Origin: Bacteroidaceae bacterium
Lineage (GTDB): Bacteria; Bacteroidota; Bacteroidia; Bacteroidales; Bacteroidaceae
Direction of reading: 5' to 3'
DNA: 64,000 nucleotides
Assembly (NCBI GenBank): GCA_016286165.1
Contig: JAEESE010000002.1
Coordinates: 124,001 to 188,000, forward strand
This document shows positions 55,134-62,916 of the stretch, piece by piece. Position 1 is the stretch's first letter; every line of letters begins with the position of its first letter. Below the pieces are notes generated by a model. That model worked only from the letters and a program-made list of their open reading frames with translations. It was not told the DNA's origin and did not search any database. Made by a program: the position numbers and the translations under genes.

Positions 55134-55454
55134 ATGGAAGAAGATTTCCTCGCCCAAGCAGAAGATGATGTCCGTACGGTGGAATTCATCAGGGCATACC
55201 TGCCGCAGGAGGTGAAAGACCGTTTCACCGACGATGACCTCTTCTATTTCATCGACCTGTTGGCCGACTACTATGTCGAGAGCGGACTCATAGACCAGGA
55301 GCCCGACGAAGACGGCTACGTCAACATCGACACCGAAGCCATTGCCAAGGCCATTGCCGAGCGTGCCATGAAGGACAAGTACGGCACCTTCGACCCCGAA
55401 GACCTCATCTGGGTGGTTCAGGGCGAATTGGAATATGGCGAACAAGGCGAATAA
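55134..55454 (+). CDS. small acidic protein of unknown function (106 aa)
   Basis: I recognise no named domain. The sequence is soluble, predicted largely helical and strongly acidic (EEDFLAQAEDD; FTDDDLFYFIDLLADYY; DQEPDEDGYVNID; LEYGEQGE), with few basic residues and no cysteine. Codon usage and the good spacing to trxA (18 bp), plus a strong terminator 11 bp after the stop, support it as a real gene. The co-transcription with trxA suggests, but does not show, a redox-related or partner role. Confidence 0.8.
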   Translation: MEEDFLAQAEDDVRTVEFIRAYLPQEVKDRFTDDDLFYFIDLLADYYVESGLIDQEPDEDGYVNIDTEAIAKAIAERAMKDKYGTFDPEDLIWVVQGELEYGEQGE

Positions 55455-55465
55455 GCTATAACTAA

Positions 55466-55500
55466 AGAAGGTCACCTCTGCAGGTGACCTTCTTTTTTTT
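55466..55500. terminator. intrinsic terminator after trxA unit, shared with the converging receptor gene
   Basis: A perfect 12-bp stem AGAAGGTCACCT / AGGTGACCTTCT (55466-55477 and 55482-55493) with loop CTGC. On the plus strand it is followed by a run of T. On the minus strand TTTAGTT follows, so it may also stop the receptor transcript, whose stop codon is at 55504. Confidence 0.93.
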
Positions 55501-55503
55501 ATA

Positions 55504-57999
55504 TCAGAACCTTAAGCGTAATTGCACGCCCAGCTCCACGGGCCGAGAGTATTGCGCAAATCCACGCTTCATCGTCTCGAAGTAGAAAGTCTGATAACGT
55601 GTTGACAAAATATTGGAGGCATAGAGCGACAGCTCTGTGCCTTTCTTCACTACGCTCAGCCGCGCGTTCAAGGCTCCGGCAAAGTTTTGCCATGCGTTGT
55701 TGACCTCTGTCCAGTAGATGCGCCCGGCGCCACGGTAATCGGCATGCAGCTTCACAGCATCGAGCCATGCGCTGATTGGCAAATCCCACTGCTGCGTTGC
55801 GCCCACAGATAATGTGTGACGCGGCACAAAAGGAACAAAGGTATCGCGATCATCGTCGCGGAACTTGGCATGAGTAAAGCCATAGGCGGCATCTAACGAG
55901 AGACCTTCGGTGACAATGGCGCGCAGACTGACCTCCGTTCCGAGACTGCGACTCTTGCCTGAATTGACCGTTACACGGCCCAAACCGCCATCTGTCATCT
56001 TCGACACCTGTTGATCACGCGTATCCATGAGGAAAGCCGACACATCAGTCTGCAAGCGGGAATCGAATAAATTAAAATGTCCGCCGAGCTCGAAATTCCA
56101 CGACGATTCAGGTTTATACCACGTGGCGGCCTTCACGTCGACGGGCTGATCCTTCGACATCTTAGTCAGGATATCCTCCACCGTGGCCTTTGCTATATCA
56201 GGCATCGACGGCTGTTCGCGCACCACAGGCAACGTAACATCGGTCACATTCTTTAATATACGCGTCTGCATACGGCTTTGCAGCAGATCGCTGAACATCT
56301 GAATATTAAAACCTCCGCTGCGATAACCACGCGACAGGCTGGCATAGACCGAGGAGCGCTGCAAGGCAGATGTCGCTGGCAGAACATATTGCAGCGTCAG
56401 CTTAGGCAGGAACTGCAGATAATGGTCCGACAACTTATCCTGAAGCTGGTCGCTGACATCAAAATGCGACTCTGGCACAAGCGTCATGCCATCGCGCACA
56501 CTGCCATCGGGATATGTGAGCCGCCCGCCAAGAGAGTAGGTCTGATGAAAACCGTACCACGTATGGTAGTCGAGGTTCATGTGTTCGTAGTCGAGACGCA
56601 AACCGGCTGCGAGGTTCAGGCCCAGGACACCGAACAGGTTATTCAGCGAACTCTGGTGAAAGATGGCGAAGTTTGTTGCCGGCGTGTCATACGTCCCCGG
56701 GAAAGCGAGGCTGGAGCCATGAATCTTATTGTTGAAGGCAAAGCTCATCGTGTAGCCGTCGCCTGGGATGGTAGGCATATACCTGTTGGCCATGCCGTTG
56801 ACGAGGCCGTTGAGCCAACCGAGGCCGTCCTCGTGAAACTCCACGGGCCCGTCGGTACTCGTCCACTGTTGCAAAGCAGCCAGTCCGAAGAGCCAAGTGT
56901 AGTTAAACCGCCATGCATTCATCAACATTGCCGACCTGTTCTTCAGGATTATCTCCTCGGAAAGCGTATTGATATTTTGCTTCTGCATCAGCGTGTACAG
57001 GTTCACATCCGTGAAGTCCTGGTCGAGGCTCATCTTGTCGTGCAGGTGCTGGAAACCGGTAACGCTTGACAGTAGCACTTTCTCCCACGTCTTGTCTATC
57101 GTCAGGCCTGCATTAGTCAGGTTACGCCGGTATCCGCTGCGGTTATCGTATGCGATATGTCCTACGGCTGTTGTCGGGTCAGGTGTAGTCGGAACGCCCA
57201 CAGTACCCAGGTACTCATACGGATACCCACCTTGTTTCAGCCATTCGTGGCTCACGGTTAGGTCGAAGTTGAGAGTGCTGCTCGGTTTGAAGATAAAGCG
57301 CATGCGCGTACCTAAATCCTTACTGTCGTCGATATGCTCATCGCCGCGGGCTTCGTTGCGGAAGTAGCCATCACCGATGTCACCGAAGAGATGACCGCTG
57401 AAGGCAAAGCGCTCGCTGATACGGTGGTAGTGTGTGAGATTCAGACGATAGCGCCCGAAGCCGCCTCCGTCGTTGCGACCGTCCTGAGCCTTGCCCACCA
57501 CATGGCTGCCGTCGAAGATGATATCGGTGCCCTGGTACTGCATCGGATTCTTAGTGAACACGCGAATAACGCCGCCCATGGAGTTGCGCCCGTAGAGCGT
57601 GGACTGCGAACCGCGCAGCACATCAATGCGGTCTACATTGGCGAAGTTGAAATCGTAGCTCGCGGCCGATACCTGCGGCACGCCGTCGACATAGAGGGCC
57701 ACCGCTGGCGTACCTATTCTGGAACCCACGCCGCGTACATATATACCCGTAGTGAGGTTGGAGCCGTAGTTGGGGATGAAGAGGTTAGGCACCGTGGCCG
57801 AGATATCCTTTACGTCGACGATGCCTCGTTCGTGCATGGCGTCCTGCGACAACGATGTCGACGAGAGTGGCTGCTGGCGCAGACGCTGGCTCTCCTTTGG
57901 CGTTGACACCACCACGATTTCCTCAATGTCGGTAGTCCTCAAGGAATCCGCCACATCAGTAGTAAACAATGCAAATACTGCTGCTAATATCAAGTGCAT
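55504..57999 (-). CDS. TonB-dependent outer-membrane receptor (831 aa)
   Basis: A ligand-gated outer-membrane transporter, not of the SusC class. It has a short signal peptide (MHLILAAVFALFTTDVADS), a TonB box-like EEIVVVSTP, a plug domain (GIVDVKDISATVPNLFIPNY; GIYVRGVGSRIGTPAVALYVDGVP, split; VDRIDVLRGSQSTLYGRNSMGGVI) and a beta-barrel ending in LGVQLRLRF, the Phe-terminated assembly signal. The LRGSQSTLYGRNS.GG motif is typical of receptors for iron complexes or vitamins. It lacks the N-terminal carboxypeptidase-like domain and has no SusD partner. No transport or siderophore gene is adjacent, so the ligand is unknown. It is monocistronic, with its own -7 box and a terminator. Confidence 0.92.
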   Translation of the reverse strand: MHLILAAVFALFTTDVADSLRTTDIEEIVVVSTPKESQRLRQQPLSSTSLSQDAMHERGIVDVKDISATVPNLFIPNYGSNLTTGIYVRGVGSRIGTPAVALYVDGVPQVSAASYDFNFANVDRIDVLRGSQSTLYGRNSMGGVIRVFTKNPMQYQGTDIIFDGSHVVGKAQDGRNDGGGFGRYRLNLTHYHRISERFAFSGHLFGDIGDGYFRNEARGDEHIDDSKDLGTRMRFIFKPSSTLNFDLTVSHEWLKQGGYPYEYLGTVGVPTTPDPTTAVGHIAYDNRSGYRRNLTNAGLTIDKTWEKVLLSSVTGFQHLHDKMSLDQDFTDVNLYTLMQKQNINTLSEEIILKNRSAMLMNAWRFNYTWLFGLAALQQWTSTDGPVEFHEDGLGWLNGLVNGMANRYMPTIPGDGYTMSFAFNNKIHGSSLAFPGTYDTPATNFAIFHQSSLNNLFGVLGLNLAAGLRLDYEHMNLDYHTWYGFHQTYSLGGRLTYPDGSVRDGMTLVPESHFDVSDQLQDKLSDHYLQFLPKLTLQYVLPATSALQRSSVYASLSRGYRSGGFNIQMFSDLLQSRMQTRILKNVTDVTLPVVREQPSMPDIAKATVEDILTKMSKDQPVDVKAATWYKPESSWNFELGGHFNLFDSRLQTDVSAFLMDTRDQQVSKMTDGGLGRVTVNSGKSRSLGTEVSLRAIVTEGLSLDAAYGFTHAKFRDDDRDTFVPFVPRHTLSVGATQQWDLPISAWLDAVKLHADYRGAGRIYWTEVNNAWQNFAGALNARLSVVKKGTELSLYASNILSTRYQTFYFETMKRGFAQYSRPVELGVQLRLRF

Positions 58000-58026
58000 A
58001 GACTAATCACTATTTGTAAAAACGCT

Positions 58027-58035
58027 GCAAAGGTA
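58027..58035 (-). promoter_or_regulatory. -7 box for the TonB-dependent receptor gene
   Basis: The minus strand reads TACCTTTGC, an exact consensus match 27 bp before the ATG at 57999. Confidence 0.65.
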
Positions 58036-58132
58036 CAACAAAAGCCAAAGTTAATGAAAGGAAAATTAGTAATTCTGCACTTAAAAAAACTTAATTTAGC
58101 TAAACGGATAACATCAGTGAAAAGAATTATAG

Positions 58133-58141
58133 TACCTTTGC
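58133..58141 (+). promoter_or_regulatory. -7 box for the small lipoprotein gene
   Basis: TACCTTTGC is an exact consensus match 62 bp before the ATG at 58204. It is divergent from the receptor promoter, about 100 bp away. Confidence 0.65.
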
Positions 58142-58203
58142 GCCGTTAAAAAAACAGAACATAAACAACAATTATAACCAATTCAAAAAAACACAGCACC
58201 ACT

Positions 58204-58734
58204 ATGAAAAAGAGTTTCGCACTCATTGGGCTTGTCATTCTGGCCTGCGCGGCCTTCGTCGTAAGCTGCGACGATGATGAGCCTACGAAAGTACCGGAAG
58301 AGTCACTCCTCATCAACGACTATCAAGGTCTCACCATTGGCAGCAGCCAACACTTCCAAGGGCTCGTTGACCCCGAACGCCAGACGGACATCGTCACCGT
58401 GGCGGCCAGCACCGTCAACAGTTCCAATTTCGACGTCACTTACGACAGCCCTTATTGGGGCAAGGCCACTTTCAAGAACGTGAAGGGCACAAAGTACGCC
58501 AACGCATGGACATTCTCTGATGCCGAAGGCGTCATCAGCATGCCTCGCCGCACACCCGGAACAACAGAAGTGACCTACAACGAATACCCCGCTACGCTCA
58601 CCAACAGCCAGGTGGTGCTCTCAACAGGCAAGGGAGACGTTACGACGGCTACATTCACCGTCAATGCCAACCTGGGCGAACGCGCAGGTATCTACACCCT
58701 GCTGTTCACCTCGCCCAAACCTGAACTCAAATAA
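58204..58734 (+). CDS. small lipoprotein, possibly calycin-like (176 aa)
   Basis: A lipoprotein signal is clear: MKKSFALIGLVILACAAFVV then lipobox VVSC followed by DDDEP. The mature part (about 155 aa) is rich in beta-strand-type alternation (TIGSSQHFQG; TVAASTVNSSNFDVTYD; AKYANAWTFSD-like region; TATFTVNANLGERAGIYTLLF). It loosely resembles the calycin-like barrel domains of Bacteroidales, but I cannot assign it firmly. It stands alone, with its own promoter, and its stop is five bases from the converging rsgA stop. No function can be given. Confidence 0.75.
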   Translation: MKKSFALIGLVILACAAFVVSCDDDEPTKVPEESLLINDYQGLTIGSSQHFQGLVDPERQTDIVTVAASTVNSSNFDVTYDSPYWGKATFKNVKGTKYANAWTFSDAEGVISMPRRTPGTTEVTYNEYPATLTNSQVVLSTGKGDVTTATFTVNANLGERAGIYTLLFTSPKPELK

Positions 58735-58739
58735 GAGCG

Positions 58740-59699
58740 TCAGAAACGTTCCCGGTATTTACCCTCGTCTTTGTCTTCGAGCATCGAGAGGTAAGATTGA
58801 TAACGGCTCTCGGCAATCTCGTGATTGTCGAGGGCTTTCTTTATTGCGCACCCCGGTTCGTGGGTATGTGTGCAGTTGCCGAAGCGGCACTGGCGGCCTA
58901 TGGCGAATATCTCGCGGAAATAGTGCGACACCTCCTCACGCTCGAAATCGAAGGTGCCGAAACCGCGGATACCCGGCGTATCAATGATGGAGCCGCCGCC
59001 CGGCAGGTCAAACATCTCCGAGAAGGTGGTCGTGTGCTGCCCTTGGTCGTGTGCCTCGCTTAGTTCTGCCGTTTTGGCACATGCCTCGGGCACGAGCCTG
59101 TTGAGCAATGTCGATTTGCCTACGCCACTGTTGCCGCTGAAAAGCGTTGTCTTGCCGCGAAGGTCGGCAACCAGGGCCTCCAGGCCCTCGCCAGTTACTG
59201 CCGAAACGGCATGACAGGCATACCCAAGCATGCGGTACAGATTCATCAATGCATCAAGATAGCTACGGTCGGCCTCATCGTAGATATCTACCTTATTAAT
59301 AATGAGCACCACAGGCACTCGATAAGCCTCTGCCGAAGCTATGAAACGGTCGATAAACGTGGTCGACGTCTCGGGATGGGCAATAGTAATGACCAACCCC
59401 GCCAAATCTACGTTGGCAGCTATGATATGGCTCTGTTTCGACAGGTTAGAAGCCCGCCTGATGATATAGTTGCGGCGGTCGCAGATCTCGGTGATAAGAG
59501 CCGTAGGCAAACCCGACTCAGGGGCATCGGTCACCGCCGCCGTAGGCTTCACCTCCACGCGGTCGCCCACGGCAACGGGGTTCGTGGAGCGTATACCCCT
59601 CAGGCGGAAGTTGCCCTTGACCTTGCACGCAAGAAGCTGGCCGTCGTCCGTTCGAACGTCGTACCAGCTTCCCGTGTTTCTTACTACAAGGCCCTGCAT
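58740..59699 (-). CDS. rsgA: ribosome small-subunit-dependent GTPase A (319 aa)
   Basis: A circularly permuted GTPase that checks late 30S assembly. The N-terminal OB-fold (about 1-70) includes GDRVEVKP. The permuted motif order is visible: guanine-specificity NKVDIYD first, then Walker [18 protein letters not shown], switch region TTTF, and [11 protein letters not shown]. The C-terminal zinc finger is [14 protein letters not shown]. Length is normal. It starts eight bases after the frr stop, suggesting an frr-rsgA operon, and converges with the lipoprotein gene. Confidence 0.97.
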   Translation of the reverse strand: MQGLVVRNTGSWYDVRTDDGQLLACKVKGNFRLRGIRSTNPVAVGDRVEVKPTAAVTDAPESGLPTALITEICDRRNYIIRRASNLSKQSHIIAANVDLAGLVITIAHPETSTTFIDRFIASAEAYRVPVVLIINKVDIYDEADRSYLDALMNLYRMLGYACHAVSAVTGEGLEALVADLRGKTTLFSGNSGVGKSTLLNRLVPEACAKTAELSEAHDQGQHTTTFSEMFDLPGGGSIIDTPGIRGFGTFDFEREEVSHYFREIFAIGRQCRFGNCTHTHEPGCAIKKALDNHEIAESRYQSYLSMLEDKDEGKYRERF

Positions 59700-59707
59700 T
59701 ACATCAT

Positions 59708-60268
59708 TTACACAGTCATGATCTCCTTCTCCTTGGCAGCGAGAAGGTCGTCAATCTGCTTGATGTATTTGTCGTGTAGCTTCTGCAGCTCGCTCTCGCC
59801 GTCTTTCTGGAAGTCCTCGCTCAGTCCGTCCTTCACGGCTTTCTTGAGTTGTTCGTTGCCGTCGCGGCGGGCATTGCGCACGCTCACCTTAGCCTGCTCG
59901 CCCTCCTTGCCGCACTGTTTGTTGAGTTGCCTGCGTCGCTCCTCGGTGAGGGGCGGGATGCCTATGCGTATTATCTCGCCGTTGTTCTCGGGCATAATAC
60001 CCAGATCGCTGTTGATGATAGCCTTCTCGATGACTTTGAACATATTCTTGTCCCAAGGCTTGATGGCTATGGTGCGTGCGTCGGGTGTGGTCACAGCGGC
60101 GCAGTTGTTGATAGGTACCATGGCACCGTAGTTGTCTACACGGATACCATCCAACAGTTTCACATTAGCTTTTCCGGCACGTATGCGCGCCAGTGAATCC
60201 TCAAGGTACATCACGGCTTCTTCCATACGTTCTTCGGCGCTGGAAAGGATTTCTTTGTATTCTGCCAT
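59708..60268 (-). CDS. frr: ribosome recycling factor (186 aa)
   Basis: Releases the ribosome from mRNA after termination with EF-G. Family motifs: [68 protein letters not shown]. The end is helical ([20 protein letters not shown]). Length 186 is exact for the family. It is first of the frr-rsgA pair and has a -7 box at 60321-60328. Confidence 0.97.
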   Translation of the reverse strand: MAEYKEILSSAEERMEEAVMYLEDSLARIRAGKANVKLLDGIRVDNYGAMVPINNCAAVTTPDARTIAIKPWDKNMFKVIEKAIINSDLGIMPENNGEIIRIGIPPLTEERRRQLNKQCGKEGEQAKVSVRNARRDGNEQLKKAVKDGLSEDFQKDGESELQKLHDKYIKQIDDLLAAKEKEIMTV

Positions 60269-60320
60269 GTTTCTATAGTTTTAAAGTTGTAAATACTCAG
60301 TTAAAGGCACTTATTGGGCA

Positions 60321-60328
60321 CAAAGATA
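60321..60328 (-). promoter_or_regulatory. -7 box for frr-rsgA
   Basis: The minus strand reads TATCTTTG, matching TAnnTTTG, 52 bp before the frr ATG. Confidence 0.55.
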
Positions 60329-60424
60329 AGCGTTTTCATTGACTCGCAATGCCTTTTCATGGAAAAATAAGGTTAAAAAAGAAAAAAAGTTCAAGTTATA
60401 GCGGCTCTTCGTCAAACTTATTTC

Positions 60425-60433
60425 TATATTTGC
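60425..60433 (+). promoter_or_regulatory. -7 box for the VTC-domain gene cluster
   Basis: TATATTTGC is an exact TAnnTTTGC match ending 18 bp before the ATG at 60452. The upstream 60 bp are A-rich. Confidence 0.6.
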
Positions 60434-60451
60434 AACCGAAAAATATTGTAT

Positions 60452-61261
60452 ATGACCGAAGTTGACCGACAAATTCGCCATTGGCTTGAGCAACTTGCGC
60501 CCATCACTCTCGATGAGATGAGCGGCATAAAGCTCATGAACCGCACCGACACCAAGTTCGTCACCAACAAGCAGAAGCTGGCCGAACTGCTGGAACTAGT
60601 GCAAGGGAAGTATTTTGCCCAGCAGATAGGCGACAAGCGTATAGCATCGTATCGTACCACCTATTGGGATACCTTCGGCCACCGTTTCTACCTTGACCAT
60701 CACAATGGCCATGCCCCGCGCCAGAAGATACGCATCCGTACCTACATGGACAGCGACGACACCTTCCTGGAGGTGAAAACTAAAAACAACCACGGCCGCA
60801 CCAAGAAGAAGCGCATCAGCGTTCCATCGCAAGAACGGGCCGATGCTATCGCGGCTGGCGGCACACCCTTTATCCAAGGTCTCACGGGCGAGACATTCGA
60901 CGACATAATACCCACCGTGCAGAACCAGTTCCACCGCATCACCCTCGTCAACTACGGCAAGACGGAGCGCCTGACCATCGACTTCGATGTTCAGTTCCAC
61001 AACTACGAGACCGGTCGCGATGCCGAGACGGGCGATCTGGTGATTATCGAGCTCAAGCGCGACGGCAACGTCTACTCCCCTATCCTTGATATGCTCAGGC
61101 GCGTGCGCGTGAAGCCGCACGGTTTCTCGAAATACTGTATCGGTTCGGCCATGACTAATGGTGAACTGAAGAACAACACCTTCAAGTTCAAGATGATCAC
61201 CATCAGCAAGCTTACTGGCCATAAATTCAGAGTTCCCGAGCGCGCTGCCCTTCACCCGTAA
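60452..61261 (+). CDS. VTC-like polyphosphate polymerase domain protein (269 aa)
   Basis: A cytoplasmic protein with the triphosphate-tunnel-fold VTC domain. Eukaryotic VTC4 uses this fold to make polyphosphate from ATP; bacterial members are mostly uncharacterised. Tunnel-type strands with alternating basic and acidic residues are visible: NRTDTKFVTNKQKL, YRTTYWDT, RQKIRIRTYMDSDDTFLEVKTK, NHGRTKKKRISV, ERLTIDFDVQF, LVIIELKRDG. Near the end is the conserved FSKYCIG with a candidate catalytic Lys. Length is typical for the isolated domain. I start at the ATG at 60452; the frame extends two codons further to a TTG. It is first of a four-gene set with DUF4956, DUF2490 and DUF4353 proteins. Confidence 0.9.
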   Translation: MTEVDRQIRHWLEQLAPITLDEMSGIKLMNRTDTKFVTNKQKLAELLELVQGKYFAQQIGDKRIASYRTTYWDTFGHRFYLDHHNGHAPRQKIRIRTYMDSDDTFLEVKTKNNHGRTKKKRISVPSQERADAIAAGGTPFIQGLTGETFDDIIPTVQNQFHRITLVNYGKTERLTIDFDVQFHNYETGRDAETGDLVIIELKRDGNVYSPILDMLRRVRVKPHGFSKYCIGSAMTNGELKNNTFKFKMITISKLTGHKFRVPERAALHP

Positions 61262-61284
61262 TTCATAAACATCAAATAATCGCA

Positions 61285-61998
61285 ATGGACTTCACACAAC
61301 TCAACTACCAGCTGGGCCAGCAGTTTGGCCTCACGTTTATCGATCCGCAGCAGTTCATATCCCTCCTGTTGCGTTTCTGTGTCAACCTCGTAGTGGTGAC
61401 CATCATCGCACGCTGCTTCTACTTCCCTCGCAGCCACCGCCGCGACTACACGTTCATCTTCATCCTCATGGCAATGAGCATCTTCCTGCTCGTGAGCCTC
61501 ATGGAGGGCGAGGGCATGAACATAGGCGCCGCCATGGGTCTGTTCGCCATCTTCGGCATCATGCGCTTCCGCACTGAAGCCGTGCCCATTCGCGAGATGA
61601 CCTATCTCTTCATGCTCATTGCACTCAGCGTGGTCAACGCCGTAGCACATGGCGACTATCATCCCAAAGCCGACTATTGGGACGGCGTGGGTATCGTCAC
61701 CATCCTCTTCGTCAACATAGCCTTCATCTTCATGGCCTGGATCTTCGAAAGCTCCAAGGTCATGAACCAGGAATGTTCGCGCATCATACGCTACGACAAC
61801 GTTACGCTCATCACACCCGACAAGCGCGAAGAGCTGAAGGCAGACCTCGAGAAGCGCACCGGCCTGAAGATAACACGTATCGAAGTGGGCATGCTCGACT
61901 TCCTCAAGGACTCCACCCTCATCCGCATCTTCTACGACGATCCCAACGATGTAGGCAACAGCATAGCACGTTTCGGACGCATGCCGAAGGAGATGTAA
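61285..61998 (+). CDS. DUF4956 membrane protein (237 aa)
   Basis: An inner-membrane protein of unknown function that typically accompanies VTC-domain genes. It has four hydrophobic segments between about 23 and 150 (FISLLLRFCVNLVVVTIIA; YTFIFILMAMSIFLLVSLM; MTYLFMLIALSVVNAVAHG; IVTILFVNIAFIFMAWIF). Between them is the highly conserved GAAMGLFAIFGIMRFRTEAVPIREM, the family signature. The cytoplasmic C-terminal part (about 155-237) has a ferredoxin-like pattern (LKADLEKRTGLKITRIEVGML; STLIRIFYDD). It lies 23 bp after the VTC gene and 28 bp before the DUF2490 gene, supporting one operon. Confidence 0.9.
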   Translation: MDFTQLNYQLGQQFGLTFIDPQQFISLLLRFCVNLVVVTIIARCFYFPRSHRRDYTFIFILMAMSIFLLVSLMEGEGMNIGAAMGLFAIFGIMRFRTEAVPIREMTYLFMLIALSVVNAVAHGDYHPKADYWDGVGIVTILFVNIAFIFMAWIFESSKVMNQECSRIIRYDNVTLITPDKREELKADLEKRTGLKITRIEVGMLDFLKDSTLIRIFYDDPNDVGNSIARFGRMPKEM

Positions 61999-62026
61999 AT
62001 TCTTAAAGATTAAAGATTAAGTATCA

Positions 62027-62893
62027 ATGTTCAAAGTTCAAAGACCAAGTTTCCCAGGCAATAAGTGTAAGCGCCAAGTGAAAAGTATCTTTTATTTTTC
62101 ACTTCTCACACTTTCGCTTTTCACTTCCAACGCCATGGCTCAGGACACGGAAAACTACGGTGCCGTGTGGACTGAGATAGGCGTCACCAAGGTGCTGCCC
62201 TACAATTTCAGCCTCGAAGCCGGCGTGGGCTTCCGCACCCTCGACTGGTTTGAGGATGCCAATCGCTTCGACGCATCAATCGGCCTGTCATATAAGCTGG
62301 GCAAATACCTCAAGTTCGGCCTTGGATATACGTTCATTGAGCGGCACTATTGGGATAGGCCGAAAACTCACTACAACCGCTATGGCATTTTCAACGGCTA
62401 CAATATTGACGAGAGCCAATGGGCACAGCGCCACCGCGTATCCTTCGACGTCACTGCCGACAAACGTTTCTGGAAGACGCTCCGCATATCACTCCGCGAG
62501 CGCTATCAGTACACACATCAGGCTGCGCGCGACTTCACACGTCAGCGGCAACGCGACCCATCGTTCGACGCAGATGGAAACATCACAGGCTTCGATGAAA
62601 TCACTGAATTGCCCGAGCACAAGGCCGCCTGGGACCGCCACCTACTGCGCTCACGCCTGAAGTTCGCAATCGACAGGAAAGGCCTCGCGTGGGAACCATT
62701 CACATCCGTGGAGTTCCACAACGACATGGGCAACAGTTGGCACCTTGACAAGATACGTGCCATGGCTGGCACCGAGTACGCCGTCAGCAAGCAGCACAAA
62801 ATATCAGCCGCTTACGTCTTCACCCACGAGCACGACGACGACGGCAACGAGAACATACATGCCATCAGCATTGGATATCGCTTCAAATTCTAA
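62027..62893 (+). CDS. DUF2490 outer-membrane beta-barrel protein (288 aa)
   Basis: A predicted outer-membrane barrel. After an unusual N-terminus with a signal peptide (SIFYFSLLTLSLFTSNAMA, cleaved before QDTEN) come alternating amphipathic strands (NYGAVWTEIGVTKVLPYNFSLEAGVGFR; YLKFGLGYTFIERHYW, split). The DUF2490 features RHRVSFDVTADKRFWKTLRISLRERYQY and HLLRSRLKFAIDRKG follow. The last strand ends in Phe (SIGYRFKF), the assembly signal. Length is normal. The N-terminal 20 codons are made of direct and inverted short repeats, which leaves some doubt about the exact start. It is 23 bp before the DUF4353 lipoprotein gene. Confidence 0.87.
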   Translation: MFKVQRPSFPGNKCKRQVKSIFYFSLLTLSLFTSNAMAQDTENYGAVWTEIGVTKVLPYNFSLEAGVGFRTLDWFEDANRFDASIGLSYKLGKYLKFGLGYTFIERHYWDRPKTHYNRYGIFNGYNIDESQWAQRHRVSFDVTADKRFWKTLRISLRERYQYTHQAARDFTRQRQRDPSFDADGNITGFDEITELPEHKAAWDRHLLRSRLKFAIDRKGLAWEPFTSVEFHNDMGNSWHLDKIRAMAGTEYAVSKQHKISAAYVFTHEHDDDGNENIHAISIGYRFKF

Positions 62894-62916
62894 ACACATA
62901 TTCTATACAATACACC

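Noticed and set aside
56278..57069. 263-codon open frame on the plus strand
   Set aside because: Antisense to the barrel of the TonB-dependent receptor; no start signal or domain.
59211..60131. 306-codon open frame on the plus strand
   Set aside because: It runs antisense across rsgA and frr, both certain genes, and the translation has no coherent domain.
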